From CAWIJK01 sp963836375 (GTDB lineage: Bacteria > Actinomycetota > Acidimicrobiia > Acidimicrobiales > RAAP-2), in contig CAWIJK010000004.1 of assembly GCA_963836375.1 (NCBI GenBank), positions 496,001 to 560,000 of the forward strand: a stretch of 64,000 nucleotides of DNA. Reading direction: 5' to 3'. Made by a program: the position numbers and the translations under genes. The notes below the pieces were generated by a model. The model saw only the letters and a program-made list of their open reading frames with translations, did not search any database and was not told the origin of the DNA. Below, piece after piece: positions 35,194 through 43,210 of the stretch. Each line of letters opens with the position of its first letter. The stretch's first letter is position 1.

Positions 35194-37311
35194 TCAGGAC
35201 CCCGTCGGCACCGCCCCCACGATGTCGGTCACCGGGTCGCCGAGGCCGGGCAGGGAGCCGATGAAGGGCGCGTCGCCGAAGGCGAACACCCCCCCGTCCG
35301 ATCCGATGAGCCAGTACCCGCCGGAGCCTCCGGTCGGCACGATTCCGATGACCGGATTCGCCGGGGTGACGCCGAGGCCCGGAAGGGAACCCAGGTAGTC
35401 GGCGTCGCCGAAGGCGTCCACGGCGCCGTCGGCCAGCACGACCCAGTAACCCCCGCCGTCGGGGGTGGACTCGATGGCGCTGGCCGCGGAGGTGGACCCG
35501 GTGGCCGATCCCAAGTCGGCCGCCGCCCCGAAGGCGTAGACGGCACCGTTCGCCGCCACCAGCCAGTAGCCGGTGTCCGACGCGTTGGCGGCGATCCCCA
35601 CCACGGGGCCGGCACGGATGCCCGATCCCGGAAGGGAGCCCGAGAAGCGGGCGTCGCCGAAGCTGAACACCCCGCCGTCCGACCCGACCAGGAAGTACCC
35701 AAGGTCATCGGAGGTCGGCACGATGCCCACGATGTCGCTGACCTTGATGCCGAGGCCCGGAAGCGAATTCTCGAACGGTGCGTCCCCGAAGGCGAAGACC
35801 CCGCCGTCGCGGCCCACCAGGAAGTAGCCCCGGTCGTCCGACGTCGGGACCATGCCCACGATGTCGTCGACGTGGACGCCGAGGCTCGGGAGCGATCCGT
35901 AGAAGCCGCCCGCCTGACCCGTGGGGAAGACGAAGACGCCGCCGTCGTGACCGACCAGGTCGTACCCCGATCCCCCGCCGGGGGTGGCGGTGTAGTCGTA
36001 CCCGCCGCTGTCGGTGGCGCTGCCACCGGCGGTCGTGACGACCACGTCGACCGGACCGGGCGTTCCCGGTGGGGTGGTGACGGTGACTGAGGTGGCGCTG
36101 TCGGCGAGCACGGTGGCCGGCACCCCCCCGAAGGTGACCGAGGTCACGGTGGCGAGGTTCGTCCCGGCGATGGTGACACTGGTGCCACCGGCGGACGGGC
36201 CCGAGGTCGGGGCGAGCGAGCCGAGGATCGGGGCGGTCGCCCCGGCGCACGACTTGTCGTAGGCCGAGGTCCCCGGTTGGAGCGCCTGGCCCGAATCAGG
36301 GTTCACCTCGAGGCACGATTCGTCGACGGCTTCGAAGTCGCTGGCCGGTATCTGCTTGAGGTCGTCGACGTCGGTGTCCGTCCATCTCGTGTCCTCGACC
36401 CCCTGGAAGTACCAGTTGCTCCCGTTGTCGGCGAGGATGAGTCCGTAGGTCTTCATCGTCGTGAGGACCGTCTGGCAGACGGCATCGCAGCTCGAAGCCG
36501 GAAGGGTGAAGGCGGGATCGAGGCGGAAGCGGGCCCCCATCGGTGGGCAATCCGGGTCGGCCTGGCCGGCTTCGTGGCGGGCCGGCCAGATGTAGGACTG
36601 TTGTGTGCACTCGGCGGTGAACCGGATGGCGTGGTCCATGACTCCCGAACTCGCCTCGTCGTAGTTCACCAGGCCGGGGAGGATCGGGAGGCCGGCCGCA
36701 TCGGCCGAGGTCCAACCGGCGGGCCGCAGCGCATCGGAGTTGAGGTTCCAGATCGCACCTGAGCCGGCCGTCGAGCCGGATGCGCTGTAGTAGGCGTCCC
36801 ACAGCTCGTAGAGGTTGCAGGTGGACGGATCGACCATGATGGCGTGGCGGTCGCCGGTCGAGTCCGACCCGCCTTCGATCGGCGTGTCGGCGCCGAAGGG
36901 ATACGGACCGGGATCGCTCTGGTCGGCGTACTCGAAGGCGATGCTGACCAGAGGGGTCGACGGGGGGACCACCGAGAAGGGGATGCCGTAGGGAACCGAG
37001 GGGTCTCCCGAAGGCCCGAAATCGGGGTGCAGGTTGGTCGTGGCGCTGTCCATGCTGGCCAGCCACGTCGCGCTGTTCGGATTCACCGGGAGCCCGGTGA
37101 CCGGGGTGTTCCAGACGTTATCGGCCGGGAACACCGGACAATCCGTGCCGGGTAGGACCGTCGAGGCGGTATTGGTCCGGGTTCTCGCCGTCGCGCCAGT
37201 CGACGCGCCACTGCGCGGTGCCGGCAGCCCGACCACGATCGCCAGTACGCCAACTGCGAGCGCGACCGGGACCGAACGGGCCCCGGTCGGGCCCAGAGTG
37301 GATCCCCCCAC
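35194..37311 (-). CDS. Secreted protein: unknown N-terminal domain, IPT/TIG domain, six DGGVF repeats
   Basis: About 705 residues from the GTG at 37311; an ATG at 37482 would add 57 residues with no obvious role. A signal segment (VALAVGVLAIVVGLPA) precedes a ~300-residue domain with motifs DNVWNTPVTGLPV, YADQSDPGPYPF, PIEGGSDSTGDRH, LRPAGWTSADAAGLPILPGL and LADNGSNWYFQGVED. That domain is widespread in soil bacteria but of unknown activity. An IPT/TIG immunoglobulin-like domain follows (APILGSLAPTSGPSAGGTSVTI). The last ~260 residues hold six repeats GYFLVGRDGGVFAFGDAPF...GSLPGLG...DIVGIVPT, the same module type as in the GH44 and YVTN/PKD proteins. Confidence 0.78.
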   Translation of the reverse strand: MGGSTLGPTGARSVPVALAVGVLAIVVGLPAPRSGASTGATARTRTNTASTVLPGTDCPVFPADNVWNTPVTGLPVNPNSATWLASMDSATTNLHPDFGPSGDPSVPYGIPFSVVPPSTPLVSIAFEYADQSDPGPYPFGADTPIEGGSDSTGDRHAIMVDPSTCNLYELWDAYYSASGSTAGSGAIWNLNSDALRPAGWTSADAAGLPILPGLVNYDEASSGVMDHAIRFTAECTQQSYIWPARHEAGQADPDCPPMGARFRLDPAFTLPASSCDAVCQTVLTTMKTYGLILADNGSNWYFQGVEDTRWTDTDVDDLKQIPASDFEAVDESCLEVNPDSGQALQPGTSAYDKSCAGATAPILGSLAPTSGPSAGGTSVTIAGTNLATVTSVTFGGVPATVLADSATSVTVTTPPGTPGPVDVVVTTAGGSATDSGGYDYTATPGGGSGYDLVGHDGGVFVFPTGQAGGFYGSLPSLGVHVDDIVGMVPTSDDRGYFLVGRDGGVFAFGDAPFENSLPGLGIKVSDIVGIVPTSDDLGYFLVGSDGGVFSFGDARFSGSLPGSGIRAGPVVGIAANASDTGYWLVAANGAVYAFGAAADLGSATGSTSAASAIESTPDGGGYWVVLADGAVDAFGDADYLGSLPGLGVTPANPVIGIVPTGGSGGYWLIGSDGGVFAFGDAPFIGSLPGLGDPVTDIVGAVPTGS

Positions 37312-37543
37312 GCCGTCAGGATAGGGGTGCCCGGGGCCATGATCAACAGGTCGGTCGTCCCGGTCGACGGTGGAGCGGCGACCCGGGCTCCGGTCCCCGG
37401 GCCCGGTGAGTGGTCGCTGAAGCCCCCCCGCCCAGGACCCACCGACCGGGGTGGTCACCGGGGCGGGATCCAACCGCATCACCTAGCATCTACTTACGCC
37501 GCCACGGCACCGGCACCGAGGTGCCGCGAGAGGAGGAGCAGCC

Positions 37544-37981
37544 ATGTACCGCACCATCGTGGTCGGGACGGATGGGTCCGAGACCGCCAGCTCCGCCGTC
37601 TCAGATGCCGCCGACCTCGCCAGGCTGTGTCACGCCGAGCTCCACCTGGTGACCGCCTGCAAGAGCCCGTCGGGCTCGATCGCCGTTCCGATGACCGGAG
37701 CCCACGCCAGCGACGCCGGACTGAGCACGACGCTCTCGAAGAAGGCGGGCGAGAAGATGCTGGCCGGTGTCGCTGCGGGCATCGAAGGGGTCAGCGTCTC
37801 CACCCATGTCTCTTCGGGAAGCCCGGCCGACGTCGTGGTGGAACTGGCGGCGTCGCTCGATGCCGATCTCATCGTTGTCGGCAGCAAGGGGATGAAGGGG
37901 GCTCGCCGTATCCTGGGATCGGTTCCGAACTCGGTGGCCCACAACGCCCCGTGCGCAGTGCTGATCGTCAAGACGGCCTGA
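37544..37981 (+). CDS. Universal stress protein (UspA family)
   Basis: 145 residues, one Usp domain. Start MYRTIVVGTDGSETA, and the ATP-binding signature GSKGMKGARRILGSVPNSV near the end, so it is of the ATP-binding type. A strong ribosome site (agaggaggagcagcc) precedes the ATG. Likely a stress-responsive regulatory ATP-binding protein. Confidence 0.92.
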   Translation: MYRTIVVGTDGSETASSAVSDAADLARLCHAELHLVTACKSPSGSIAVPMTGAHASDAGLSTTLSKKAGEKMLAGVAAGIEGVSVSTHVSSGSPADVVVELAASLDADLIVVGSKGMKGARRILGSVPNSVAHNAPCAVLIVKTA

Positions 37982-38020
37982 GCGCACGGTCCATCCGGCC
38001 CGGCGCCGCCGGCGGGCCGC

Positions 38021-38893
38021 TCATGCACTGAGCGATCGGAAGCGGGCCACGAGCTCGTCGAGTTCCGCCGCGCTGCTTGGAGTCCTCGGAGCTCGCAAGT
38101 CGGTCACCCCGGCCTCGAGCAGGCGTCGGCCCTCGCCGGGGTCGTCGGGCAGCGCTGCGGTCACCTGGAGGGAGCCGGGCTCGCGGCCCGCTCGTTCGAG
38201 GGACTCTCGGATCAGGGCCATCCCGGGTCTCGGATCGGCGGCGTCGTCCCCCCAGGGGATCCACCCGGCACCGAAGCGGACCACCCGGTCGACCACCCGC
38301 CGGTTGGTCGACCGGCCGCTGATCCACAGGGGCACGCCGCCGGGCTGCAGGGGTTTGGGCATCTGGTGGACGGGACCCGATGCGAGCTCGGCCACCGGTG
38401 ACCGCCACAGACGCTGGCACATCTCGAGTGACTCGTCGAGGAGTCGTCCCCGGTCGCCGAAGGAGAGTCCCGCGGCGACGTACTCCGCTTCCTGCCATCC
38501 GACCCCGACCCCGAGATCGACCCGGCCCCCGCTGAGCACGTCGAGAGTGGCGACGGCCTTGGCCAGCACAACCGGTCGCCGCAACGCGGCCACGAGGACG
38601 CCCGTGGCGAGGCGGATTCGCCCCGTCCGACCGGCCACCACGGAGAGGAGGGTGAGAGGCTCGAGCCAATGGCCGTCAGGGCCGGTGGGCTGGCGGCCGC
38701 CGAGCATCCCGCCCTTCTCGGGCCGGCCGTAGTCGTCGAGGACCTGGCCGAAAAGGACGTGGTCGACCACGACGAGCCGGTCCACCCCGGCCCGGTCAGC
38801 GGCGGCGGCCGTAGCGAGCAGGGGTTCCCACGAGCCGGGATCCTCCGCCGAGAAGTTCTTGAGCATGATCGAGAGCTGCGGGCTCGGCGTCAC
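38021..38893 (-). CDS. LLM-class (luciferase-like, probably F420-dependent) oxidoreductase
   Basis: About 290 residues from the GTG at 38893. The luciferase-like barrel is shown by LATAAAADRAGVDRLVVVDHV, GRIRLATGVLVAALRRPVVLAKAVATLDVLSGGRVDLGVGVGW and VPLWISGRSTNRRVVDRVVRFGAGWIPWG. That pattern is common in actinobacterial F420-dependent dehydrogenases/reductases, so F420 is inferred rather than seen. Divergent from the SnoaL-like gene. Confidence 0.88.
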   Translation of the reverse strand: MTPSPQLSIMLKNFSAEDPGSWEPLLATAAAADRAGVDRLVVVDHVLFGQVLDDYGRPEKGGMLGGRQPTGPDGHWLEPLTLLSVVAGRTGRIRLATGVLVAALRRPVVLAKAVATLDVLSGGRVDLGVGVGWQEAEYVAAGLSFGDRGRLLDESLEMCQRLWRSPVAELASGPVHQMPKPLQPGGVPLWISGRSTNRRVVDRVVRFGAGWIPWGDDAADPRPGMALIRESLERAGREPGSLQVTAALPDDPGEGRRLLEAGVTDLRAPRTPSSAAELDELVARFRSLSA

Positions 38894-39061
38894 AGCCCCC
38901 TCGGAGACCCGAGCGGTGTGGAGCAGGTCGCGAGCCGATCCGCCGGGGGCCGTCCTCCCGCTTCGCTCATCGGACCCCCTCTCGATTCCCACCCCGATGC
39001 TACCGGGGTCCCCCCGCACCACCCCGAGAGCCGCCGGACCCGAACGAGGTACCGTCGGGAG

Positions 39062-39583
39062 GTGAACACGACCCCGGATCTGCGCACGGAAGTTGACGGG
39101 CTCCGGCGTCGCGTCGAGGCGGCCGAGTCGGTCCTGGCCATCCAGGCCCTCAAGGCCCGTTACGGCGAACTGGTCGACAGCCGATTCGTCAGGGGCCAGC
39201 CCGTCGACGGGGCCCACCTCGCCGTCATCGGCGCCGAGGTCGCCGATATGTTCACCGAGGACGGCGTCTGGGACGGCGGTCCGGCTCTCGGCGTCTCGAG
39301 GGGGCGCGCCGAGATCGCCGCCCGGCTGGCGTCGCCAACCGTCGCCTTCGCCCGGCACTGGTTCATGCAGCCGTCCATCACGGTGGACGGGGACCGGGCA
39401 AGGGCCCGCTGGCAGCTGCTGAGCCCGTGTGTGACCTCCACCGGCGAGGCGACGTGGGTCTGCGGCCACGAGGACGACGAGTATGTGAGATCGGGGACCC
39501 GAACGTGGCTGCACGAGCGGATGACCCTCACGACGGTCTTCGTCGCCCCGACCGGCGCCGACTGGGGCCGGATCCTGGCCTGA
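39062..39583 (+). CDS. SnoaL-like (NTF2-fold) protein
   Basis: 173 residues from a GTG at 39062. Opening helix VLAIQALKARYGELVDSR, then VADMFTEDGVWDGGPALGVSRGRAEIAARL and FARHWFMQPSITVDGDRARARWQLLSPC match the SnoaL_4 cone-shaped fold. Such proteins may be isomerases, dehydratases or ligand-binding domains. Function unknown. Confidence 0.78.
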   Translation: MNTTPDLRTEVDGLRRRVEAAESVLAIQALKARYGELVDSRFVRGQPVDGAHLAVIGAEVADMFTEDGVWDGGPALGVSRGRAEIAARLASPTVAFARHWFMQPSITVDGDRARARWQLLSPCVTSTGEATWVCGHEDDEYVRSGTRTWLHERMTLTTVFVAPTGADWGRILA

Positions 39584-39617
39584 GTCACCCCTCGGGGTCG
39601 ACATCGAACGTGGCCGA

Positions 39618-40394
39618 CTAGGGCGCGGCCGACGGCTCGCCGTCTCTCGGCAGATCCGGCCGCAGGATCGACATCACGATGACCAGGATCACCACCACCG
39701 CCGTCAATCCCAGCGCGACGGGTGTGTCTCCCCAGCCCAGGCCACTGATGTGCTTCCCCTTGCTCATCCAGTCGGCGTAGGAGGCGCCGATCGGTCGGGT
39801 CACGACGTAGGCGAACCAGAAGGCGACGACGGCGTTCATGCCGAAGAACCGGTACCCGATCGCCGGGATGGCGATCAGGCCGATGAACACGAGGCCGGCG
39901 CTGAAGTACCCGAGGTGCAACGGCGTCGCCAGAAGGTCGCCGGCCGCCGTCCCGAGGGCGAAAGTGGCGCTCACCGTGGCCCAGTAGAACAGCTCGCGAC
40001 GTGGGGTGGTGATGCTGTGGATGGAGAGCGTCTTCTCGACGGCGTTCCAGGTGGCGAAGACGGCGGCCAGGACGATGGCGAAGAGGGTGGTCGAGGCGGC
40101 GTACGGAACACCGAACTGGAGGTGCAGGACGTCGGCCGCCATCGTCCCGAACACTGCCACCATGACGACGGCCAACCAGTAGATCCACGTCACGAACCGC
40201 CGGACCCAGAACTGCAGAGCGAGAACGCCGGCAAAGACCACGAATCCGAGAAGTACGGCCGGGACCGGGTGGAACTGCTTCACCAGGGCGTCCGACGTCG
40301 CCTCGCCCATGGCGGTGGTGACCAGCTTCGTGACCCAGAACAGTGCCGTGATCCTCTGGGGGACCTTGGAGAGGCCCCGGCGCCCGAGATCCAT
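39618..40394 (-). CDS. Polytopic membrane protein (COG4705-type)
   Basis: 258 residues from the ATG at 40394; an ATG/GTG at 40436 is possible. About eight hydrophobic helices. Conserved family strings include KVPQRITALFWVTKLVTTAMGEATSD, WIYWLAVVMVAVFGTMAADVLHLQFGVPY, SIHSITTPRRELFYWATVSATFALGTAAGDL and VVTRPIGASYADWM. The repeated GE/GD-T-A pattern in two halves suggests an internal duplication. Uncharacterised family; transport is possible. Confidence 0.82.
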   Translation of the reverse strand: MDLGRRGLSKVPQRITALFWVTKLVTTAMGEATSDALVKQFHPVPAVLLGFVVFAGVLALQFWVRRFVTWIYWLAVVMVAVFGTMAADVLHLQFGVPYAASTTLFAIVLAAVFATWNAVEKTLSIHSITTPRRELFYWATVSATFALGTAAGDLLATPLHLGYFSAGLVFIGLIAIPAIGYRFFGMNAVVAFWFAYVVTRPIGASYADWMSKGKHISGLGWGDTPVALGLTAVVVILVIVMSILRPDLPRDGEPSAAP

Positions 40395-40579
40395 GGAACG
40401 TGAATCGTAGGGCGTGACGGCCAACCGAGTCGTCACGCTCGTGGGTGCACTGAGGTGCCTCGTCGGCGGCGCCCGCGGAGGTCAACCAGACGGTACGACC
40501 CCGGGGGGCCGCGCCGTTGGCCAGGTCTCCCACCAGTTGACGACCCCGGCCGGTGGGCCCGGCGGGGCCCGGGCCCCTT

Positions 40580-41893
40580 CTACAAGGGGGGGAGCCGGCT
40601 GGGCACCGCGGCGACGTAGGTCGGCGCCTCACGGGGCTCGGGGGTTCGAGCGTGACGGCGCGCTGAACGCAGGGCCGTCACCTCCCCCGTCCGCATGCCC
40701 GGCAGGAAGAGAAAGCTCAGGGTCACCGCGGCCCCGAGCGTCCCGGCGAGAACCAGGGTGGTCCGCGCGCCGAGAAAGTGGGTCACCGGCACCGTGAGCG
40801 CGTAACTGAGGGGCAGAAGGGCGGTCGACACGCACCAGTCGATGCTCGAGACCCGGCCCAGCATCGAATTCGGCACCCGGACCTGCTTCAAGGTGGCCCA
40901 GACCACCGCGCCCACCGCCTCGGCTCCGTAGACGACGAACGCGGCCAGGGCCAGGCCCCAGGCCCTCGTGGCCAGCCCGTAGCCGGCCACGGCGAGGGTC
41001 GCCAGGGTCCACCAGAGGTAGATCCACGTCACGGGCCGACGGGGGGCCCTCGACCGGCCCATCAGGACCGCGCCGATGAGCGCCCCGATCCCGCCCACCG
41101 CCAGGACGAGCCCGTAGGTGGTCGGGCCCTGGTGGAGCGAATTCTTCACGATGTAGGGAAGGAGCACCTGGGTGGGACCGATGAAGAGGAGGTAGGTGAA
41201 GGTGGCCGAGAGGAACGTCCCCCACAGCCAGACGTGCCGGCGGACGTACCGCAGGCCCTCGAGGACGTCACCCCCGAAGCTCTCACCCCCCTGGCCGCCG
41301 GTCGGCGCGAACCGCGCCCGGGTCATACCGAGGATGCAGATCGCCGAGAACACGAAGGTCAACGCGTCGGCGATGAACGCACCGGCCGGGCCGACGGCGG
41401 CCACGAGGAGCCCGCCGATGGCCGGGCCGGCGAGCTGGATGGCGAAGGGCCGCGCGAACTGGTCGATGCCGTTGGCCGGGACGAGCTCGTCCTCGGGCAC
41501 CAGTTGGGGTACCAGCGCGTCGAAGGCCGGGGCCGAGAACGCGGTGGCCACGCCGATGACCGCGCAGACGACGTAGAGCTCCCAGAGATGGAGCGAGCCG
41601 CCCATGGTGAGCGCGGCCAACGCCCCGACGGCCAGGGCCCGGGTGAAGTCCGACCAGAACAGGATCGGCTGCCGACGCATCCGGTCCGACACCGCCCCTC
41701 CGACCAGCAGCATCGCCACCTGGGGCAGTGACAGGGCGAGACCGACGTAGGCGAGCGAGGACGGCCGATCGGAGAGGCTGTAGGCCACCCAGGCCACGGC
41801 GACGATGAAGATCCCGTCGCCGACCAGCGAAACCGACATGCCGGTCCACAGCAGCCTGAAATTGCGCCGACGGAGCGGGGTGGTCAGCGGCAC
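40580..41893 (-). CDS. Major facilitator superfamily exporter (MFS_3/EntS-like)
   Basis: 437 residues with twelve predicted helices. It has the N-terminal LRRRNFRLLWTGMSVSLVGDGIF typical of MFS_3/enterobactin-exporter-like proteins and the loop 2-3 motif GGAVSDRMRRQPIL. Residues LVPEDELVPANGIDQFARPFAIQLAGPAIGGLL are diagnostic for the group. Likely drug or metabolite efflux by proton antiport. It follows the alpha-oxoamine synthase gene by 15 bp on the same strand, so it could be its downstream partner. Confidence 0.9.
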   Translation of the reverse strand: MPLTTPLRRRNFRLLWTGMSVSLVGDGIFIVAVAWVAYSLSDRPSSLAYVGLALSLPQVAMLLVGGAVSDRMRRQPILFWSDFTRALAVGALAALTMGGSLHLWELYVVCAVIGVATAFSAPAFDALVPQLVPEDELVPANGIDQFARPFAIQLAGPAIGGLLVAAVGPAGAFIADALTFVFSAICILGMTRARFAPTGGQGGESFGGDVLEGLRYVRRHVWLWGTFLSATFTYLLFIGPTQVLLPYIVKNSLHQGPTTYGLVLAVGGIGALIGAVLMGRSRAPRRPVTWIYLWWTLATLAVAGYGLATRAWGLALAAFVVYGAEAVGAVVWATLKQVRVPNSMLGRVSSIDWCVSTALLPLSYALTVPVTHFLGARTTLVLAGTLGAAVTLSFLFLPGMRTGEVTALRSARRHARTPEPREAPTYVAAVPSRLPPL

Positions 41894-41908
41894 GGCCGAC
41901 GCCCCGGC

Positions 41909-43210
41909 TCAGCTGGGGGTCGGCTGGCGCTGCATGTCAAAGCGCCCAGAAAGCTCCCCCAGGACGGCGTTGAGCTGATCGATCTCGTCGTCCCCGTTCG
42001 CCGCGGTCACCTGGATGCGGAAGCCCACCTGCGACTTGGGCACCAGCGGGTAGGGAGCGAGGGTCACGTAGATGCCCCGCTCGAAGAGGAAGCGCCCGAC
42101 GGCGTCGATGTCGTCGCGGTTGCCCAGGGGAAGCTCGATGATCGGGAACCCCGAGGTGTTCAGCGTCCGCAGGCCCAGCTCCTCGACCCGGTCCAGCACC
42201 CGCGCCGTCCGCTGGAACAGGACCTGGCGGAGCTGGTCTCCTTCGGTTGCATTGACCCGGAACCCGGCCAACACCGTGGCTAGCGAGGCCGTCGGCGACG
42301 GGCCCGAATACAGGTACGGCGCGGCGGCCACTTTCAGGTGGTCCTTCAACGCGGTCGGGAGGGCGAGGAACGCCAGGAGCGACGAGTACGACTTGGAGAA
42401 GCCCGACACCAGGACCAGGTCGTCGTAGGACTCCCCGAAGTAGCGGACGATGCTGTTCCCTTTTCTCCCGTACGGCATCGAGTCGGTGGGGTCCTCGCCG
42501 ATCACCCCGAACCCGTGGGCGTCGTCGATGTACAAGAGCGTCTCGTACTCTCGGCAGATCCGGATGTACACGGGGAGTGGTGGCATGTTCCCTGTCATGC
42601 TGTTCACCCCGTCGATGCAGAACATCCTCGGCATGCTCGGGGGGAGCGACCGCAGGATCTGCTCGAGGTGCTCAGGGTCATTCGGCCGGACGTGGTAGAG
42701 CGTCGCGCCGGCCCCCCGGGCGATGGTGCCGCCCTGGTACATCGTCTTGTGGGCCTGGGAGTCGATCAGCACGGCCCCCTGGCCGGCCAGCACCGGGATC
42801 ATCGAGGTGTGGATGATCGTGATCGTCGGCAGCACCAGGGTGTCGGGGGCCCTCAGCAGGGACGTCAGCTGCTCTTCGATGTCGACGTACAGCCGGGGGT
42901 TCCCAAGCAGCCGTGACCAGCTGGGGTGGGTCCCCCAGCGCCTGAGCTCCTCAGCCACAGAATCGATGATCGACGGGTGCAGGTCGAAGCCGAGATAGTT
43001 GCAAGAGGCGAAATCGCAGAGCCAGTGATCGCCGACGCGGATCCGGCGACCCTTCACTTCGTCGATCACGGCATCCATCATCGGATGCGTCGCACGAAGG
43101 CGGTCGAGGTCAGCCCACCGCTGCTCCTCTCGCAGCGCCCGCATGGGCGCGGCGACGTCGTGACCGTTCGTCGCGATCGTGCTGCCTACAGCGCTTGAGG
43201 ACTCGATCAC
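41909..43210 (-). CDS. PLP-dependent alpha-oxoamine synthase family enzyme (AONS/KBL/SPT-like)
   Basis: 433 residues from the GTG at 43210, which overlaps the stop of the GGDEF/EAL gene by 4 bp. Family motifs: FASCNYLGFDLHP, THPSWSRLLGNPRLYVDIEEQL, YIDDAHGFGVIGEDP with the PLP-ring His, and SGFSKSYSS with Schiff-base Lys273. The family condenses an amino acid with an acyl-CoA or acyl-ACP (biotin, sphingolipid or CAI-1-type signal synthesis). There are no biotin genes nearby, and the usual GSGGSR loop is altered, so a non-biotin product is more likely. The coupling to a c-di-GMP protein suggests a signalling or envelope lipid, which is inference. Confidence 0.85.
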   Translation of the reverse strand: MIESSSAVGSTIATNGHDVAAPMRALREEQRWADLDRLRATHPMMDAVIDEVKGRRIRVGDHWLCDFASCNYLGFDLHPSIIDSVAEELRRWGTHPSWSRLLGNPRLYVDIEEQLTSLLRAPDTLVLPTITIIHTSMIPVLAGQGAVLIDSQAHKTMYQGGTIARGAGATLYHVRPNDPEHLEQILRSLPPSMPRMFCIDGVNSMTGNMPPLPVYIRICREYETLLYIDDAHGFGVIGEDPTDSMPYGRKGNSIVRYFGESYDDLVLVSGFSKSYSSLLAFLALPTALKDHLKVAAAPYLYSGPSPTASLATVLAGFRVNATEGDQLRQVLFQRTARVLDRVEELGLRTLNTSGFPIIELPLGNRDDIDAVGRFLFERGIYVTLAPYPLVPKSQVGFRIQVTAANGDDEIDQLNAVLGELSGRFDMQRQPTPS

